DNA of 64,000 nt from Pseudomonas fildesensis (GTDB lineage: Bacteria; Pseudomonadota; Gammaproteobacteria; Pseudomonadales; Pseudomonadaceae): NCBI RefSeq assembly GCF_001050345.1, contig NZ_LFMW01000013.1, positions 186,001 through 250,000 on the forward strand, given 5' to 3'. Each line of letters begins with the position of its first letter. Position 1 is the stretch's first letter. Under the pieces are notes generated by a model. It saw nothing but the letters and a program-made list of their open reading frames with translations. It had not been told where the DNA came from and ran no database searches. Below are positions 37,047 to 46,165 of this stretch, piece by piece. A program made the translations under genes and the position numbers.

Positions 37047-37592
37047 GTGCCCAGAATCATCTCTTCCAATACCCCAGAAGCGGCCCTTTCCGACCACAGC
37101 GAACACAACGCGAAAATGTTCGGCTCCCCCAAGGACCGTCTCGACTTCTATCGCCGCGAAATCCAGTACGAAACCACGATCCTGGCCAACCGCACCGACG
37201 CCTATCTCACGGCGCAGTCGTTCCTGGTGATCGCCTTTGTCTCCGGCATGGGCAACCTCAACCCGGAATGGGGCAAGTTGTTCACACTGATCGTGCCGGT
37301 ATTCCTGGCCTTCCTCGGCATCCTCAGCTCCCTGAACGCCTGGCCAGGCATTCGCGCCGCGTACGAAATCATCGACCACTGGCACTACAAGCAGAGCGAA
37401 CTGCTGCGCAGCGAGCCGTTGATGGGCATGGCCTACGATGAGTCGCCGCTGTTTTCCGAGATGGAGTCGTCCCACAAGGGCTATCGCAAGTCGCTGCTGT
37501 TCTCGATGCGCGCGCCGTGGCTGTTCATGGTGTTCTGGGTGCTGCTTGGCGCCTACGCGTTCTATATCCAGGTCGACAACCCCGGCTCCTAA
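37047..37592 (+). CDS. Membrane protein of unknown function
   Basis: 182 residues from the GTG at 37047, chosen because GGAG lies eight bases upstream; the frame is open from an ATG at 36978 (204 residues), and an internal ATG at 37116 is also possible. The product has a charged N-terminal part (KMFGSPKDRLDFYRREIQYETTILANRTDAYL), two adjacent membrane helices (about 60-105, FLVIAFVSGM and LIVPVFLAFLGILSSL), a soluble helical loop and a third helix near the C-terminus (LFMVFWVLLGAYAFYIQV). I do not recognise a named family. Two small hydrophilic protein genes follow. Confidence 0.75.
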   Translation: MPRIISSNTPEAALSDHSEHNAKMFGSPKDRLDFYRREIQYETTILANRTDAYLTAQSFLVIAFVSGMGNLNPEWGKLFTLIVPVFLAFLGILSSLNAWPGIRAAYEIIDHWHYKQSELLRSEPLMGMAYDESPLFSEMESSHKGYRKSLLFSMRAPWLFMVFWVLLGAYAFYIQVDNPGS

Positions 37593-37664
37593 GCAATTGG
37601 AACTTCAACGCCCGCCGCAGGACCTTACCTTTACGCAGGCTGCGTTTTTCAAAAGAGGTGACCC

Positions 37665-37877
37665 ATGAGCACAAGCAACAATCCGCAAGTCAGCAACCGT
37701 AACGATCCGGCCATCGACGGCGGCGAACCGGCCCCCGGCACCGCCGCCGATGCGCCGAAAGACCCGAAGCCTGCAGCAGACCCCAAGGCCAAGGAAAACG
37801 ACTACAGTCCAGACTTCAAGCCCGAGCGCGAGCCCAAGCCTGAAACCGATGCCGATATCGACACCCAAGGCGGTTAG
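37665..37877 (+). CDS. Small proline-rich hydrophilic protein
   Basis: 70 residues, rich in P, D, E, K and A, with no hydrophobic segment; probably disordered (PKDPKPAADPKAKENDY; KPEREPKPETDAD). AGAGGTGA six bases upstream of the ATG is a strong ribosome binding site, which supports a real gene. It is followed after 11 bases by another small acidic gene. Function unknown. Confidence 0.7.
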   Translation: MSTSNNPQVSNRNDPAIDGGEPAPGTAADAPKDPKPAADPKAKENDYSPDFKPEREPKPETDADIDTQGG

Positions 37878-37888
37878 AGGAGACGATC

Positions 37889-38023
37889 ATGCCTAAAGAA
37901 CTCGACGACGAACTCAACGATCCAGGCAATGAAGACCCAGGATCGCTGATGGATGATGCAGAAGTGCCGCTCAATGACCTGGATGACGCGGCCGACCTCG
38001 GTAATACCGATCGTCAGGATTGA
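37889..38023 (+). CDS. Small acidic protein
   Basis: 44 residues, starting MPKELDDELNDPGNEDPG and ending DLGNTDRQD; about one third is D or E. GAGGAG six to eleven bases upstream of the ATG is an excellent ribosome binding site, and the gene directly follows the 70-residue one. Its last ten bases overlap the convergent antiporter gene. Function unknown; translated together with its neighbour by inference. Confidence 0.65.
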   Translation: MPKELDDELNDPGNEDPGSLMDDAEVPLNDLDDAADLGNTDRQD

Positions 38024-39366
38024 CCTTTCACTTGGGCACGTCGTTCGTACCACGCCAGCATCGGCTGGGTACTCAGGCCATGAACGACGATGCTCAGGGC
38101 TATCACCGACAGCGTGAGGTTCACCGCCACCGCACTGCTGGTGCCGATCAGCCCATGGTTGAGCGCGTAGAAGAGGTAATAGATGCTGCCGATTCCCTTG
38201 ATCCCGAACCAGCCCATCAGCCCGCGTTGTTGACGGTCGATCAGGCTGCCCCAAGGCATCGCCAGCACACTGGCCGGGCGAATCACGCAGAACAGCAACG
38301 CTGCCACGCCCAGTGCGCGCCAATCCCAATGACTGACCAGCACGATCCCCAGCAACGTCACCAGGAACACCTCCATCGAACGCTCCACCAGGCTGCCGAA
38401 CGACAGCATGTCGCCCATCATCACCCCGGCGGCAATCTGTTCGTCTGCCAGTTGCGTGGTGTCGCCCTGCAGGGCGTTTTCCGGTGCCACTTCCAGGTGG
38501 CCCACCACGGGCAGCGCCAAATGCTCGGAAGGTGTTTTCGACATGCCGGTGGATTTGAACTCGGCCTGACGCAACCCCAGGCCTGCGGCGAACACCGACA
38601 GGAAACCGTAACCGCCGATGGCTTCGGCTGCTACGTAGGCCAGGGCAATCAGTGCCAGTGTCAGGTAGTCATTGGGTGACAAGGTGCTGTCGGCGTTGGT
38701 GATGCGCATCCACAACGTCATGCGGCCAATGCCTCGGCCCATCCAGTAGCCAGTCAGCAACCCGGCGGGCACCGCCCACAGCAGGTTTTTCAACACCCAG
38801 CCGCCCAGCCAGTCGCCGTCGAAACCGCCGTGCTGCATAAACAGCAGGGCAAAAATTACAAAGGGGAAGGCCGTGCCATCGTTCAAGCCGGCTTCACCGG
38901 ACAGGCCGAAGCGCAGCGCGTCATAGTCCTGGGCATTATTGACCTGTACCAGTCCCGCCAGCACCGGATCGGTCGGCGCGAGAATCGCCCCCACCAGCAG
39001 CGATACACCCCACGACAGGTCAAACAGGTAATGCAGCGCCAGGCCGGTGCCGAGGATGGTCAGCAGCATCACCGGCCCGGCCATGCCGAATGCTATGCGC
39101 CAGGTGCGGTGTTTGAGCGGCAGGCGCAATTTCAGGCCGCTGACGAACAGCGAAAACAGCACCGCGACTTCCGTCAGGTGTTCCATCCAGCGCGCGGAAT
39201 CCTTGATATCCAGGTGCAGAAGATCCACACCCAGCGGGCCAATGCCCACGCCCAGCAGCAGGCACACCGCCGAGGTGGTCACCGGCATCCAGCGCAGGTA
39301 AGAGGAGGTGAGGGCGAGGGTGAGCAACACGGCGCCAAGTACGGCCAACCATAGAATAAAAGTCAT
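38014..39366 (-). CDS. CPA1-type Na+/H+ antiporter
   Basis: A 450-residue inner-membrane protein with about 12 hydrophobic segments. The ion-translocating core is visible as LVGAILAPTDPVLAGLVQV (about residues 122-140) and FGLSGEAGLNDGTAFPFVIFAL (about 153-174), the TDP and ND motifs of cation:proton antiporters. It probably exchanges Na+ or K+ for H+. It is convergent with the small acidic gene and overlaps it by ten bases. Confidence 0.92.
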   Translation of the reverse strand: MTFILWLAVLGAVLLTLALTSSYLRWMPVTTSAVCLLLGVGIGPLGVDLLHLDIKDSARWMEHLTEVAVLFSLFVSGLKLRLPLKHRTWRIAFGMAGPVMLLTILGTGLALHYLFDLSWGVSLLVGAILAPTDPVLAGLVQVNNAQDYDALRFGLSGEAGLNDGTAFPFVIFALLFMQHGGFDGDWLGGWVLKNLLWAVPAGLLTGYWMGRGIGRMTLWMRITNADSTLSPNDYLTLALIALAYVAAEAIGGYGFLSVFAAGLGLRQAEFKSTGMSKTPSEHLALPVVGHLEVAPENALQGDTTQLADEQIAAGVMMGDMLSFGSLVERSMEVFLVTLLGIVLVSHWDWRALGVAALLFCVIRPASVLAMPWGSLIDRQQRGLMGWFGIKGIGSIYYLFYALNHGLIGTSSAVAVNLTLSVIALSIVVHGLSTQPMLAWYERRAQVKGQS

Positions 39367-39499
39367 CGAGCGTGGTCCGGGCCGTGGTCTATGCAGGTTT
39401 GAGGACGGCCGCCGCGCGCAGGTTCAATGTGATTCACATCGACAGCGAACTGATGGTGTTCATGCGGACCATGGCCGTCAATCGCCGGCAAGCTGGCGC

Positions 39500-40753
39500 C
39501 TACAAGGGGTGTGTGCGCTCAATCAGCAGGCGTTCCAGGGTGGCGGCAGGCAACGGCCGGCTGAACAGATAACCTTGAATCTGATCACAGCCGGCCTCCT
39601 TCAAAAACGCCAACTGCGCCTGGGTTTCTACCCCTTCGGCCACGACCCGCAGGTTCAGGCTATGGGCCAGTTCGATGATGGTGCGGGTGATTGCCGCGTC
39701 CTGCGGGTTGGTGGTGACTTCGCGGATAAACGCGATATCGATCTTGAGCGTATCGAGGGGGAAACGTCGCAGGTACGCCAGGCTCGAATAGCCGGTGCCG
39801 AAGTCGTCGATGGAGATTTTCACCCCCATCGCCCGCAGGCGCTGCAGGCTGGCAATGGTGTGCTGGGTGTTTTCCATCAACGAACCTTCGGTCAGCTCGA
39901 CCTCCAGCCAGTGGGCGTCAACCCCGTTTTTTTTCAGGCTGTGTGCGATATCGGCAATCAGGTCGCCTTCGATCAATTGATGGCCGGAGACGTTCACCGA
40001 GACTTCAACTGCGCCGATGTGGCTGCTCTGCCACGCGGCGATCTGTTGGCAAACGCTGTTGATCACCCAACGCCCCACGGGGACGATCAGGCCCAGGCTT
40101 TCCAGTACCGGCACGAACACCGCCGGGGATACCGCGCCATAACCGGGCCGGTCCCAGCGCAGCAGGGCCTCCAGGGCAGAGACCGCACCGCTGGCCAACT
40201 CGACCTTGGGTTGGTAGTGCAGGGTGAATTCATTGTGTTCAACCGCCTGGCGCAGGGCGTTTTCCAGGTTCTGGCGCGCCAGATCATGTACGTTCAAGCG
40301 CGCGTTTTCATCGACGTGCTGCTGCAACTGTTGTTCCAGCAACTGGCTATGGCGCTTGAGCTGATCGCCATGGGCCTTGAGCCGCAGCAGGTTGCGCACT
40401 CGCAGCCATAACTCGACACGTTCCACCGGTTTGCTGATGAACTCTTCGGCGCCGGTTTCCAGGCCGCTGACCCGTGCGCTGGTCTCACTCAGCGCCGAGA
40501 GCATGATGATCGGTATGTTCGCCGTGGCGGGATTGCCCTTGAGCTGATTGGCCACTTCGTAGCCATCCATGCCCGGCATCATGATGTCCAGCAGGATCAA
40601 GTCGGGCGGCTGTTGCGCCACCAACTGCAAGGCTTCTTCACCGCTGTCCGCGCTCAGGGTGTTGTAGCCCTCGTGTTGCAGCAGGGTTTCCAGCAGCTTG
40701 CGAATGTGGGGTTCGTCATCAACGATCAGAAGCGTTGCGGGTGAGCTGGCCAT
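39500..40753 (-). CDS. Response regulator with EAL phosphodiesterase domain
   Basis: 417 residues: an N-terminal receiver domain (D56 as phosphorylation site in DLILLDIMMPGMDG, K109 in ISKPV) and a C-terminal EAL domain from about 165. The catalytic motif reads SALEALLRW (E195), with DDFGTGYSSLAYLRRFPLDTLKID and AEGVET further on, so the c-di-GMP phosphodiesterase site looks intact. It is the last gene of a kinase-receiver-effector set and presumably lowers c-di-GMP upon phosphorylation by the kinase encoded at 41143-42480. Confidence 0.93.
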   Translation of the reverse strand: MASSPATLLIVDDEPHIRKLLETLLQHEGYNTLSADSGEEALQLVAQQPPDLILLDIMMPGMDGYEVANQLKGNPATANIPIIMLSALSETSARVSGLETGAEEFISKPVERVELWLRVRNLLRLKAHGDQLKRHSQLLEQQLQQHVDENARLNVHDLARQNLENALRQAVEHNEFTLHYQPKVELASGAVSALEALLRWDRPGYGAVSPAVFVPVLESLGLIVPVGRWVINSVCQQIAAWQSSHIGAVEVSVNVSGHQLIEGDLIADIAHSLKKNGVDAHWLEVELTEGSLMENTQHTIASLQRLRAMGVKISIDDFGTGYSSLAYLRRFPLDTLKIDIAFIREVTTNPQDAAITRTIIELAHSLNLRVVAEGVETQAQLAFLKEAGCDQIQGYLFSRPLPAATLERLLIERTHPL

Positions 40754-40762
40754 GGAGAGGAC

Positions 40763-41146
40763 TCATGTGAGAGGAGGAGTGCTTTGTTGCAACAGCGTGT
40801 CGATCACCTGGTACAGCTCTTTGTAGCGTAGCGGCTTGATGACGTAGGCATCGCAGCCGGCGAGGCGGGTTTTTTCCCGGTCTTCCTTCATGGCCATCGC
40901 GGTCAGCGCGATCACCGGGATGTGCGCGGTGTGCGGGTCTTGCTTGAGCAGCGCAGTGGCGGCCAGGCCGTCCATACCCGGCAACTGGATATCCATCAGG
41001 ATCAGCGCCGGTTGTTTTTCACGGGCCAGGGTCAGGCCTGTTTCCGCATCGGCCGCCCACAGCACCGTGTGACCGGCGTTGACCAGCAGCAGACGAGCCA
41101 GGCGCATGTTGGCCTCGTTGTCTTCGACGATCAGGATATCGGTCAT
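40763..41146 (-). CDS. Single-domain response regulator
   Basis: 127 residues from the ATG at 41146, with GGAGG seven bases upstream, overlapping the kinase stop (ATGA). A receiver domain only: the acidic pair is at E8-D9, phosphorylated D52 (LILMDIQLPGMDG), conserved T (ALTAMAM) and K (VIKPLRYKEL). It resembles DivK/CheY-like relay proteins and may pass phosphate between the kinase and the EAL protein. Confidence 0.92.
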   Translation of the reverse strand: MTDILIVEDNEANMRLARLLLVNAGHTVLWAADAETGLTLAREKQPALILMDIQLPGMDGLAATALLKQDPHTAHIPVIALTAMAMKEDREKTRLAGCDAYVIKPLRYKELYQVIDTLLQQSTPPLT

Positions 41147-42480
41147 GCAGCCTCCGGGGCGCGGTGTAACGGTAGCCACACCACAAACCGCGCCCCCTGG
41201 CCTTCGCGGCTGGCGACGGCGACGCTACCGCCGTGCAGGTCGGTGAGTTGCTTGACCATCGCCAGCCCAAGGCCGGTGCCTTCGAATTTGCGCGCCAGGC
41301 TGCTGTCGATCTGGCTGAACGCCTTGAACAGCTTGCCCATGTCGTCCTTGGCGATACCGATGCCGGAGTCGCTGACGCTCAATTCGAGGAACTGCTGGTG
41401 GGCACTGGGTTGCAGCGCAAAGCTGTGTACGGGCCATTCGCCGGGCACTTGGCCGACCTGTTCGCGCGCCACCTGGCGTGCCGACAGGGTCACGGAGCCG
41501 CCGTGTTCGCTGAATTTCACAGCGTTGGCCAGCAGGTTGTAGATGATCTGTTTGGTCTTGCGCAGGTCCAGGTGCAACGTGCCGAAGTCGTCCAGGCTTT
41601 CCAGCTTCAACTGGATGCGTTGCAGGGCGGCCTTTTCGCGCACGATCAGCAGGCTGTTGGCCAACAAGCCGGCCAGCTCCACGGCCTCCAGCTCCAGGTC
41701 CATCATCCCGGCCTCGACCTTGGACAAATCGAGAATGTCGTTGATCAACGACAGCAAGTGCTGGCCGCTGGTGAAAATGTCGCCGATGTATTCGCGCTGC
41801 ACATCGCTCATGTCGCCGACGAGTCCATCCTTCAACGCCTCGGAAAAGCCGATCACCGCGTTAAGCGGCGTGCGTAACTCGTGGGACATGGTGGCAAGGA
41901 ACTCGGATTTCATATGGCTGGCGTGTTCCAGCTCCAGGTTCTTTTCTTCCAGGGCGCGCTCAAAGCCCTTGCGTTCGGCCTCTTCCTGCTTGCGAGCGGT
42001 GTTGTCGGTGCCGATCAGCAGGTAGCCGATGATGGTGTCGTGGCGGTTGCGCAGGGCGGTCACCGAGACCATGGCAGACAGGCGGCTGCCGTCCTTGCGG
42101 ATGTAGGTCAGCTCATAGATGTCTTCGATGCCACGGGAGGCCTTGAACACCAGCGCTTCGAAACCGGGGGTGATTGGCGTGTCCAGCTCCAGGCTGAGGG
42201 CGGCGGCACGGGTGATCAGTTCGGCAGGGTCGGAAATGTCGGCGGGGGTAATGCGGTTGAGTACATCGTCGGCCGCATAACCGAGCATGCGTTCGGCGCC
42301 GACATTGAAGATCTGGATCACGCCTTTTTCGTCGGTGGCGATGCTGGAGAAATACGCGCTGTTGAAGATCGCGTCTTGCAGGGCACCGGTCTTGAGCAGG
42401 GTTTTCTGGCGTTTGAATTCGACGATTTTTTCGGCCCGTGATTGGGGTTCGGGCGGGCTGACGGTTGAGCTTTTATCCAT
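41143..42480 (-). CDS. PAS-domain sensor histidine kinase
   Basis: 445 residues from the ATG at 42480. The frame is open far upstream, but that part is not protein-like. A PAS domain with PAC segment covers about 35-165 (SIATDEKGVIQIFNVGAERMLGY; LIGTDNTARKQEE), a coiled linker follows, then the HisKA box with phospho-acceptor H200 (MSHELRTPLNAVIGFSEAL) and an ATPase domain (DSGIGIAKDDMGKLFKAFSQID; GTGLGLAMVKQL). There is no membrane helix, so it should sense a cytoplasmic signal. It heads the operon with the receiver and REC-EAL genes. Confidence 0.93.
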   Translation of the reverse strand: MDKSSTVSPPEPQSRAEKIVEFKRQKTLLKTGALQDAIFNSAYFSSIATDEKGVIQIFNVGAERMLGYAADDVLNRITPADISDPAELITRAAALSLELDTPITPGFEALVFKASRGIEDIYELTYIRKDGSRLSAMVSVTALRNRHDTIIGYLLIGTDNTARKQEEAERKGFERALEEKNLELEHASHMKSEFLATMSHELRTPLNAVIGFSEALKDGLVGDMSDVQREYIGDIFTSGQHLLSLINDILDLSKVEAGMMDLELEAVELAGLLANSLLIVREKAALQRIQLKLESLDDFGTLHLDLRKTKQIIYNLLANAVKFSEHGGSVTLSARQVAREQVGQVPGEWPVHSFALQPSAHQQFLELSVSDSGIGIAKDDMGKLFKAFSQIDSSLARKFEGTGLGLAMVKQLTDLHGGSVAVASREGQGARFVVWLPLHRAPEAA

Positions 42481-42679
42481 CGCAGGGCGTTCCGTGAATT
42501 TCAGGCCCGCCATGGTCGACAGACGATGGCGCAGAACATGCTCACAGAAGATCGCGTGGGTGCGATAAACAGGAGATGAGAGGGTTTGACAATAGCAGAG
42601 ATTGTGGCTTTTTGATGGCTTGTGTCGCGTCCCTGCAAGCTTATTACCCTCAAATGAATGCCTTAACGCTGTACGCCCC

Positions 42680-44044
42680 TCAACGTGGAATTTCCAGGGT
42701 CGCCCGGAGCCCGCCACCCGCAAGGTTTTCAAGGTGCACTTCACCGCCCAGGCGATGGGCAATGGTTTGCACAATCGTCAGGCCCAGGCCTGCGCCGTGG
42801 GCGTTGCCACGGCTATAAAAACGCTCGAACAGGCGCTCACGCTCAGCCTCGTCAATTCCCGGGCCCTGGTCGTCGACCGTCATTGCGTAGCCATCGGCGG
42901 TGTTGCGCAACCCGACAGTGATCACCCCCTGTTCCGGAGAAAAATTGGCCGCATTGGTCACCAGATTGGTCAGGGCGATATTAATGGACGCAGCGTCAGC
43001 CTTGGCCGGGTAGGGCGCTTCATCCACGTCGAATGACAACTCAAGTCCTTTGCTCAACAGCCAGGGCGTGAGCTGAATCAGGCATTCGCGCAGGGTCGCC
43101 GCGAGGTCAAGGGGTTGAACGGCAAGCTTTGCAGCCGTGGGCTCCAGGCGTGCCATGGTCAGCAGTTGGTTGACCAGGCGACTGGTGCGGTCCACGCCTG
43201 AGATCAGGTATTCCAGGGATTCGCGGCGCTGTGTCTCGGTGCCCGCTTCCAGCAGGTTTTGCGCGTGTACCCGCAACACGGCCAGGGGCGTGCGCATTTC
43301 GTGGGCCGCGTCAGCGATAAAGCGTCGCTCGCGCCCCAGCACCTCCTGGATTTGCGCGAGCATGCGGTTCAACGCCGCCTGCATCGGCTCAAGCTCGGTG
43401 GGCAAGGGGGTCAGTTGCATCGGTTCCAGGGAGCCGGAATGCCGCGCGCGTAAAGTCGCCGCCATATCGGCCAACGGCTTGAGCCCCCAGCCGATAGCCA
43501 GCCAGACCATCGCCGCCAGGATCAGGCTGCCCAGCACGTTGGGCCACAAGGTGTGGCGCACGATGCGTCCGACAAGGTCGGAGCGCACGTCATCGCGCTC
43601 ACCCACCCAGATACGCAGGCCGTTGTCCTTGTCCTTGAGGACAAAGCCGCGCCATTGGCGACCATTGAGGTCCTCGACATTGCTGTAGCCCGGCCGGGCG
43701 GGCGGCGTGGCAAAGGACGGTGCACTGCTGGTAAATACCACCAGCTCGCCCAGGGGGTTCCACACCTGAAAGGCGATTTTGCTTTCGTAGGGGTGCCCGT
43801 CGACCTTGGGCATGGCTTCACCCAGGGCTTTGTTGAAAGCGCGATACAGGTCGGCCTGGTCCTTGCTGGCCAACGGCATGCTCATCACGCCCTGGAGCAA
43901 GCGGGCGTTTTGCGCCAGTTGCGCGTCGTAGACTTCGGCGATTTCGTGATTGCTGTCATGCAGGTTGAGCACGCTGATCACCAGCAGCCCGCCCAGCAGC
44001 AGGCCGATGATCAGGGTCAGCGTACGGCGCCGAATAGAGGTCAT
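42680..44044 (-). CDS. Sensor histidine kinase, QseC/PmrB-like
   Basis: 454 residues from the ATG at 44044 (ATGA overlap with the regulator gene; the longer frame is not real). Two membrane helices (about 9-27 and 166-186) flank a periplasmic domain of about 140 residues; HAMP region follows, then phospho-acceptor H248 (AAHEMRTPLAVLRVHAQNLL) and an ATPase domain with DQGPGIDEAERERLFERFY and GAGLGLTIVQTIA. Architecture and length match QseC/PmrB-type kinases. The signal is unknown. It is the last gene of the long minus-strand operon starting at 48968. Confidence 0.93.
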   Translation of the reverse strand: MTSIRRRTLTLIIGLLLGGLLVISVLNLHDSNHEIAEVYDAQLAQNARLLQGVMSMPLASKDQADLYRAFNKALGEAMPKVDGHPYESKIAFQVWNPLGELVVFTSSAPSFATPPARPGYSNVEDLNGRQWRGFVLKDKDNGLRIWVGERDDVRSDLVGRIVRHTLWPNVLGSLILAAMVWLAIGWGLKPLADMAATLRARHSGSLEPMQLTPLPTELEPMQAALNRMLAQIQEVLGRERRFIADAAHEMRTPLAVLRVHAQNLLEAGTETQRRESLEYLISGVDRTSRLVNQLLTMARLEPTAAKLAVQPLDLAATLRECLIQLTPWLLSKGLELSFDVDEAPYPAKADAASINIALTNLVTNAANFSPEQGVITVGLRNTADGYAMTVDDQGPGIDEAERERLFERFYSRGNAHGAGLGLTIVQTIAHRLGGEVHLENLAGGGLRATLEIPR

Positions 44045-44703
44045 CGACGTTCCTCCACCAGGTAGCCGACGCCGCGAATGGTGCGGATCAGCTCGCTGGA
44101 GAATTTCTTGCGCAGGTGATGGATATGCACCTCCAGGGTGTTGCTTTCGGCTTCTTCGTTCCAGCCGTAGAGCAATTGCATCAACTGATCGCGGGTCATC
44201 ACGCGGCCGGGCGGCGAGAGCAATTCGTGCAGCAGTTGATATTCCTTGGGGGTGAGCAGTACCGGTTCGCCGTGGTAGCTCACTTGCTGCGTGCTCGGGT
44301 CCAGGCAAATACCCGCGTGTTCGATCACTGCCCGCGCACGGCCGGCGCTGCGCCGCAGCAATGCACGCAAGCGCGCCTTGAGTTCGTCCAGGTCGAACGG
44401 TTTGATCAGGTAATCGTCGGCGCCGGCATCAAGCCCGGCGATGCGGTCTTCGGTGGCATCCCGTGCAGTGAGGATCAGCACCGGCAGGTTGGAGCCGGTG
44501 TCACGCAAGCGTCGCAGCACTTCCAGCCCATCCATGCGCGGCAGGCCGAGGTCGAGCACCATCGCGTCAAACGTCTCGCTGAGCAGGGCATGCAACGCAC
44601 TGCTGCCATCCTGCAGCCAATCCACGGTGTACCCTTCACGCACCAGCGCCTGGTGAATACCTTCCCCCAATGCCACGTCATCCTCGATCAGTAATAGGCG
44701 CAC
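44041..44703 (-). CDS. OmpR-family response regulator, QseB/PmrA-like
   Basis: 220 residues from a GTG at 44703 with AGGAG upstream. Receiver domain with D51 (MVLDLGLPRMDGLEVL) and K100-region (YLIKPFDLDELKARL); the C-terminal winged helix carries LTPKEYQLLHELLSPPGRVMTRDQLMQLLYGWNEEAESNTLEVHIHHLRKK. The sequence type is that of QseB and PmrA, which bind tandem CTTAA half-sites spaced by five bases; two such boxes lie at 49017-49033 and 49060-49076 upstream of this operon. Self-activation of the operon is inferred. Confidence 0.94.
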   Translation of the reverse strand: MRLLLIEDDVALGEGIHQALVREGYTVDWLQDGSSALHALLSETFDAMVLDLGLPRMDGLEVLRRLRDTGSNLPVLILTARDATEDRIAGLDAGADDYLIKPFDLDELKARLRALLRRSAGRARAVIEHAGICLDPSTQQVSYHGEPVLLTPKEYQLLHELLSPPGRVMTRDQLMQLLYGWNEEAESNTLEVHIHHLRKKFSSELIRTIRGVGYLVEERR

Positions 44704-44714
44704 GCAGACTCCTG

Positions 44715-45359
44715 TCAGTTGAGTTTTTTGTTGATGTCGGCCAGCACGCTTTCGATCTCTTTGCGGCGGCCGGTATCGGCGGTTTCCCGACCGGGCCGTG
44801 GCGTGGCCAGCAGGGCTTTTTGCAGTGCGTCGCGGGCTTCGCCGTAGCGTTTCTGCCGGTACAGGTGGTCGCCCCAGAAATACAGACTATCAATGCCCGC
44901 CGGGTTCAGTTGCAAGGCCTGTTTGAGCAGTTGGTCAGCCTTGTCGGCATCGCCGAAACCTATCGGCCAGCCGGGGACGCGGTCGTACAGCGCCGCGAGG
45001 CTGGTATAGGCCGAGCCTTGCAGGGCCTTGGGGTCCAGAGCGAGGGCTTTTTCCAGGTCGACCCTGGCGGCCTTGACCTTGCTCAATGCACCGAGCCCTC
45101 CCTGGGCGCCCGCCCAGCTGCTGGTGACAATGCCGGACCAGATCCAGGCCTCGGCCGCCTGGGGGCGTGCCTGGGTGAAGGCCGTAGCCTGGGCGGCGAG
45201 CTGTTCAAAGGCCTTGGGGCGCTGCTCCTCGGGCAGGTTGTATTGAATGTGGGCCCAGCGCGTCTGGATGTCGTTGAGGCGCTGCTGGTCAGTGGCATCC
45301 AGCGCCCAGGTGAGTGGGCTCAGGGCGATGAGCAGCAGCGCGGCGAAGAGGCTTTTCAT
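44715..45359 (-). CDS. Periplasmic TPR-like protein
   Basis: 214 residues with signal peptide MKSLFAALLLIALSPLTWA. The mature part is helical with TPR-like repeats (ARVDLEKALALDPKALQGSAYTSLAALYDRVPG; ADQLLKQALQLNPAGIDSLYFWGDHLYRQKRYGEARDALQKAL). It probably acts as a protein-binding scaffold in the periplasm. The start overlaps the SDR stop (ATGA), and the response regulator gene follows after 11 bases. Confidence 0.85.
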   Translation of the reverse strand: MKSLFAALLLIALSPLTWALDATDQQRLNDIQTRWAHIQYNLPEEQRPKAFEQLAAQATAFTQARPQAAEAWIWSGIVTSSWAGAQGGLGALSKVKAARVDLEKALALDPKALQGSAYTSLAALYDRVPGWPIGFGDADKADQLLKQALQLNPAGIDSLYFWGDHLYRQKRYGEARDALQKALLATPRPGRETADTGRRKEIESVLADINKKLN

Positions 45360-46165
45360 GGGGCGGGGTCCTTATCGATGGGTTTGTCGCTCAAGCGGCG
45401 TATCAATGGCAGTTGTTTGTGCAGGGCACGGTCGACCAGATTTGGCAGCAGGCTATTGAGGCGCACAAAAAAACGCTCCGGCCAGCCCAGGTACAGGTCT
45501 CGACGCTCGTCGGCAATCGCCTGGACCACCGCCGCCGCTACGGTGTGCGGGTCGTCGACGTTGGACTTGAGCGCGTCGTTCAAGGCCTGCGCCGCCGGGC
45601 TGTTCATGCGCGTACGGGTGGCGCGCGGCGCGACGTACAACACGCCGACGCGGGTGTCTGCCAGCTCTCGGCGCAAGGCTTCGGAGAAACCGCGCAAGGC
45701 GAACTTGGTGGCGCAGTAAGCGGCATAGCCGGGGTAGCCGATGGAGCCATAGGTGGAGCCGACGTTGACCACCATGGCGCTCGCAGCCTGCTGGAGCGTC
45801 GGCAGCAGCAGCTTGGTCAGGCAGATGGGCGCAGAGATGTTCAGCGCCAGCATGGCGTTGATCTCGCTGTCGTCCAGCTGTTCGAGCATAGCGAAGTGAT
45901 TGATGCCGGCGGCGTTGATCAGCAGGTTGACGCCGCCGAGGGCTTCGGCAGCGGCCAACACCTTGCGCCGGTCGGCAAGAAAGGTCAGGTCGGCACTGAC
46001 CCAGCGCAGTTGCAGCGGATAGCGCTCCAGCAACCCCTCCAGCGGTGCACGATGGCGTGCGACGGCCAGCACCTGCGCGCCACTGGCGCACAAGGCGGTG
46101 GCAATCGCCAGGCCGATGCCACCGCTGGCGCCGGTCAGCACCACACGGGCGTCAGACAGGCGCAT
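45356..46165 (-). CDS. Short-chain dehydrogenase/reductase
   Basis: 269 residues from the ATG at 46165, which has GGGAGG upstream; the longer frame lacks support. Rossmann motif VVLTGASGGIGLAIATAL (G-x3-G-x-G), NNAG-like LLINAAGINHF, catalytic Ser in VVNVGSTYGSIGYPG and the YxxxK motif as YCATK. It is an NAD(P)-dependent oxidoreductase. In this operon it may reduce or oxidise the product of the di-metal oxidase or the acyl intermediate made by the ligase; this is inference from neighbourhood. Confidence 0.9.
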   Translation of the reverse strand: MRLSDARVVLTGASGGIGLAIATALCASGAQVLAVARHRAPLEGLLERYPLQLRWVSADLTFLADRRKVLAAAEALGGVNLLINAAGINHFAMLEQLDDSEINAMLALNISAPICLTKLLLPTLQQAASAMVVNVGSTYGSIGYPGYAAYCATKFALRGFSEALRRELADTRVGVLYVAPRATRTRMNSPAAQALNDALKSNVDDPHTVAAAVVQAIADERRDLYLGWPERFFVRLNSLLPNLVDRALHKQLPLIRRLSDKPIDKDPAP

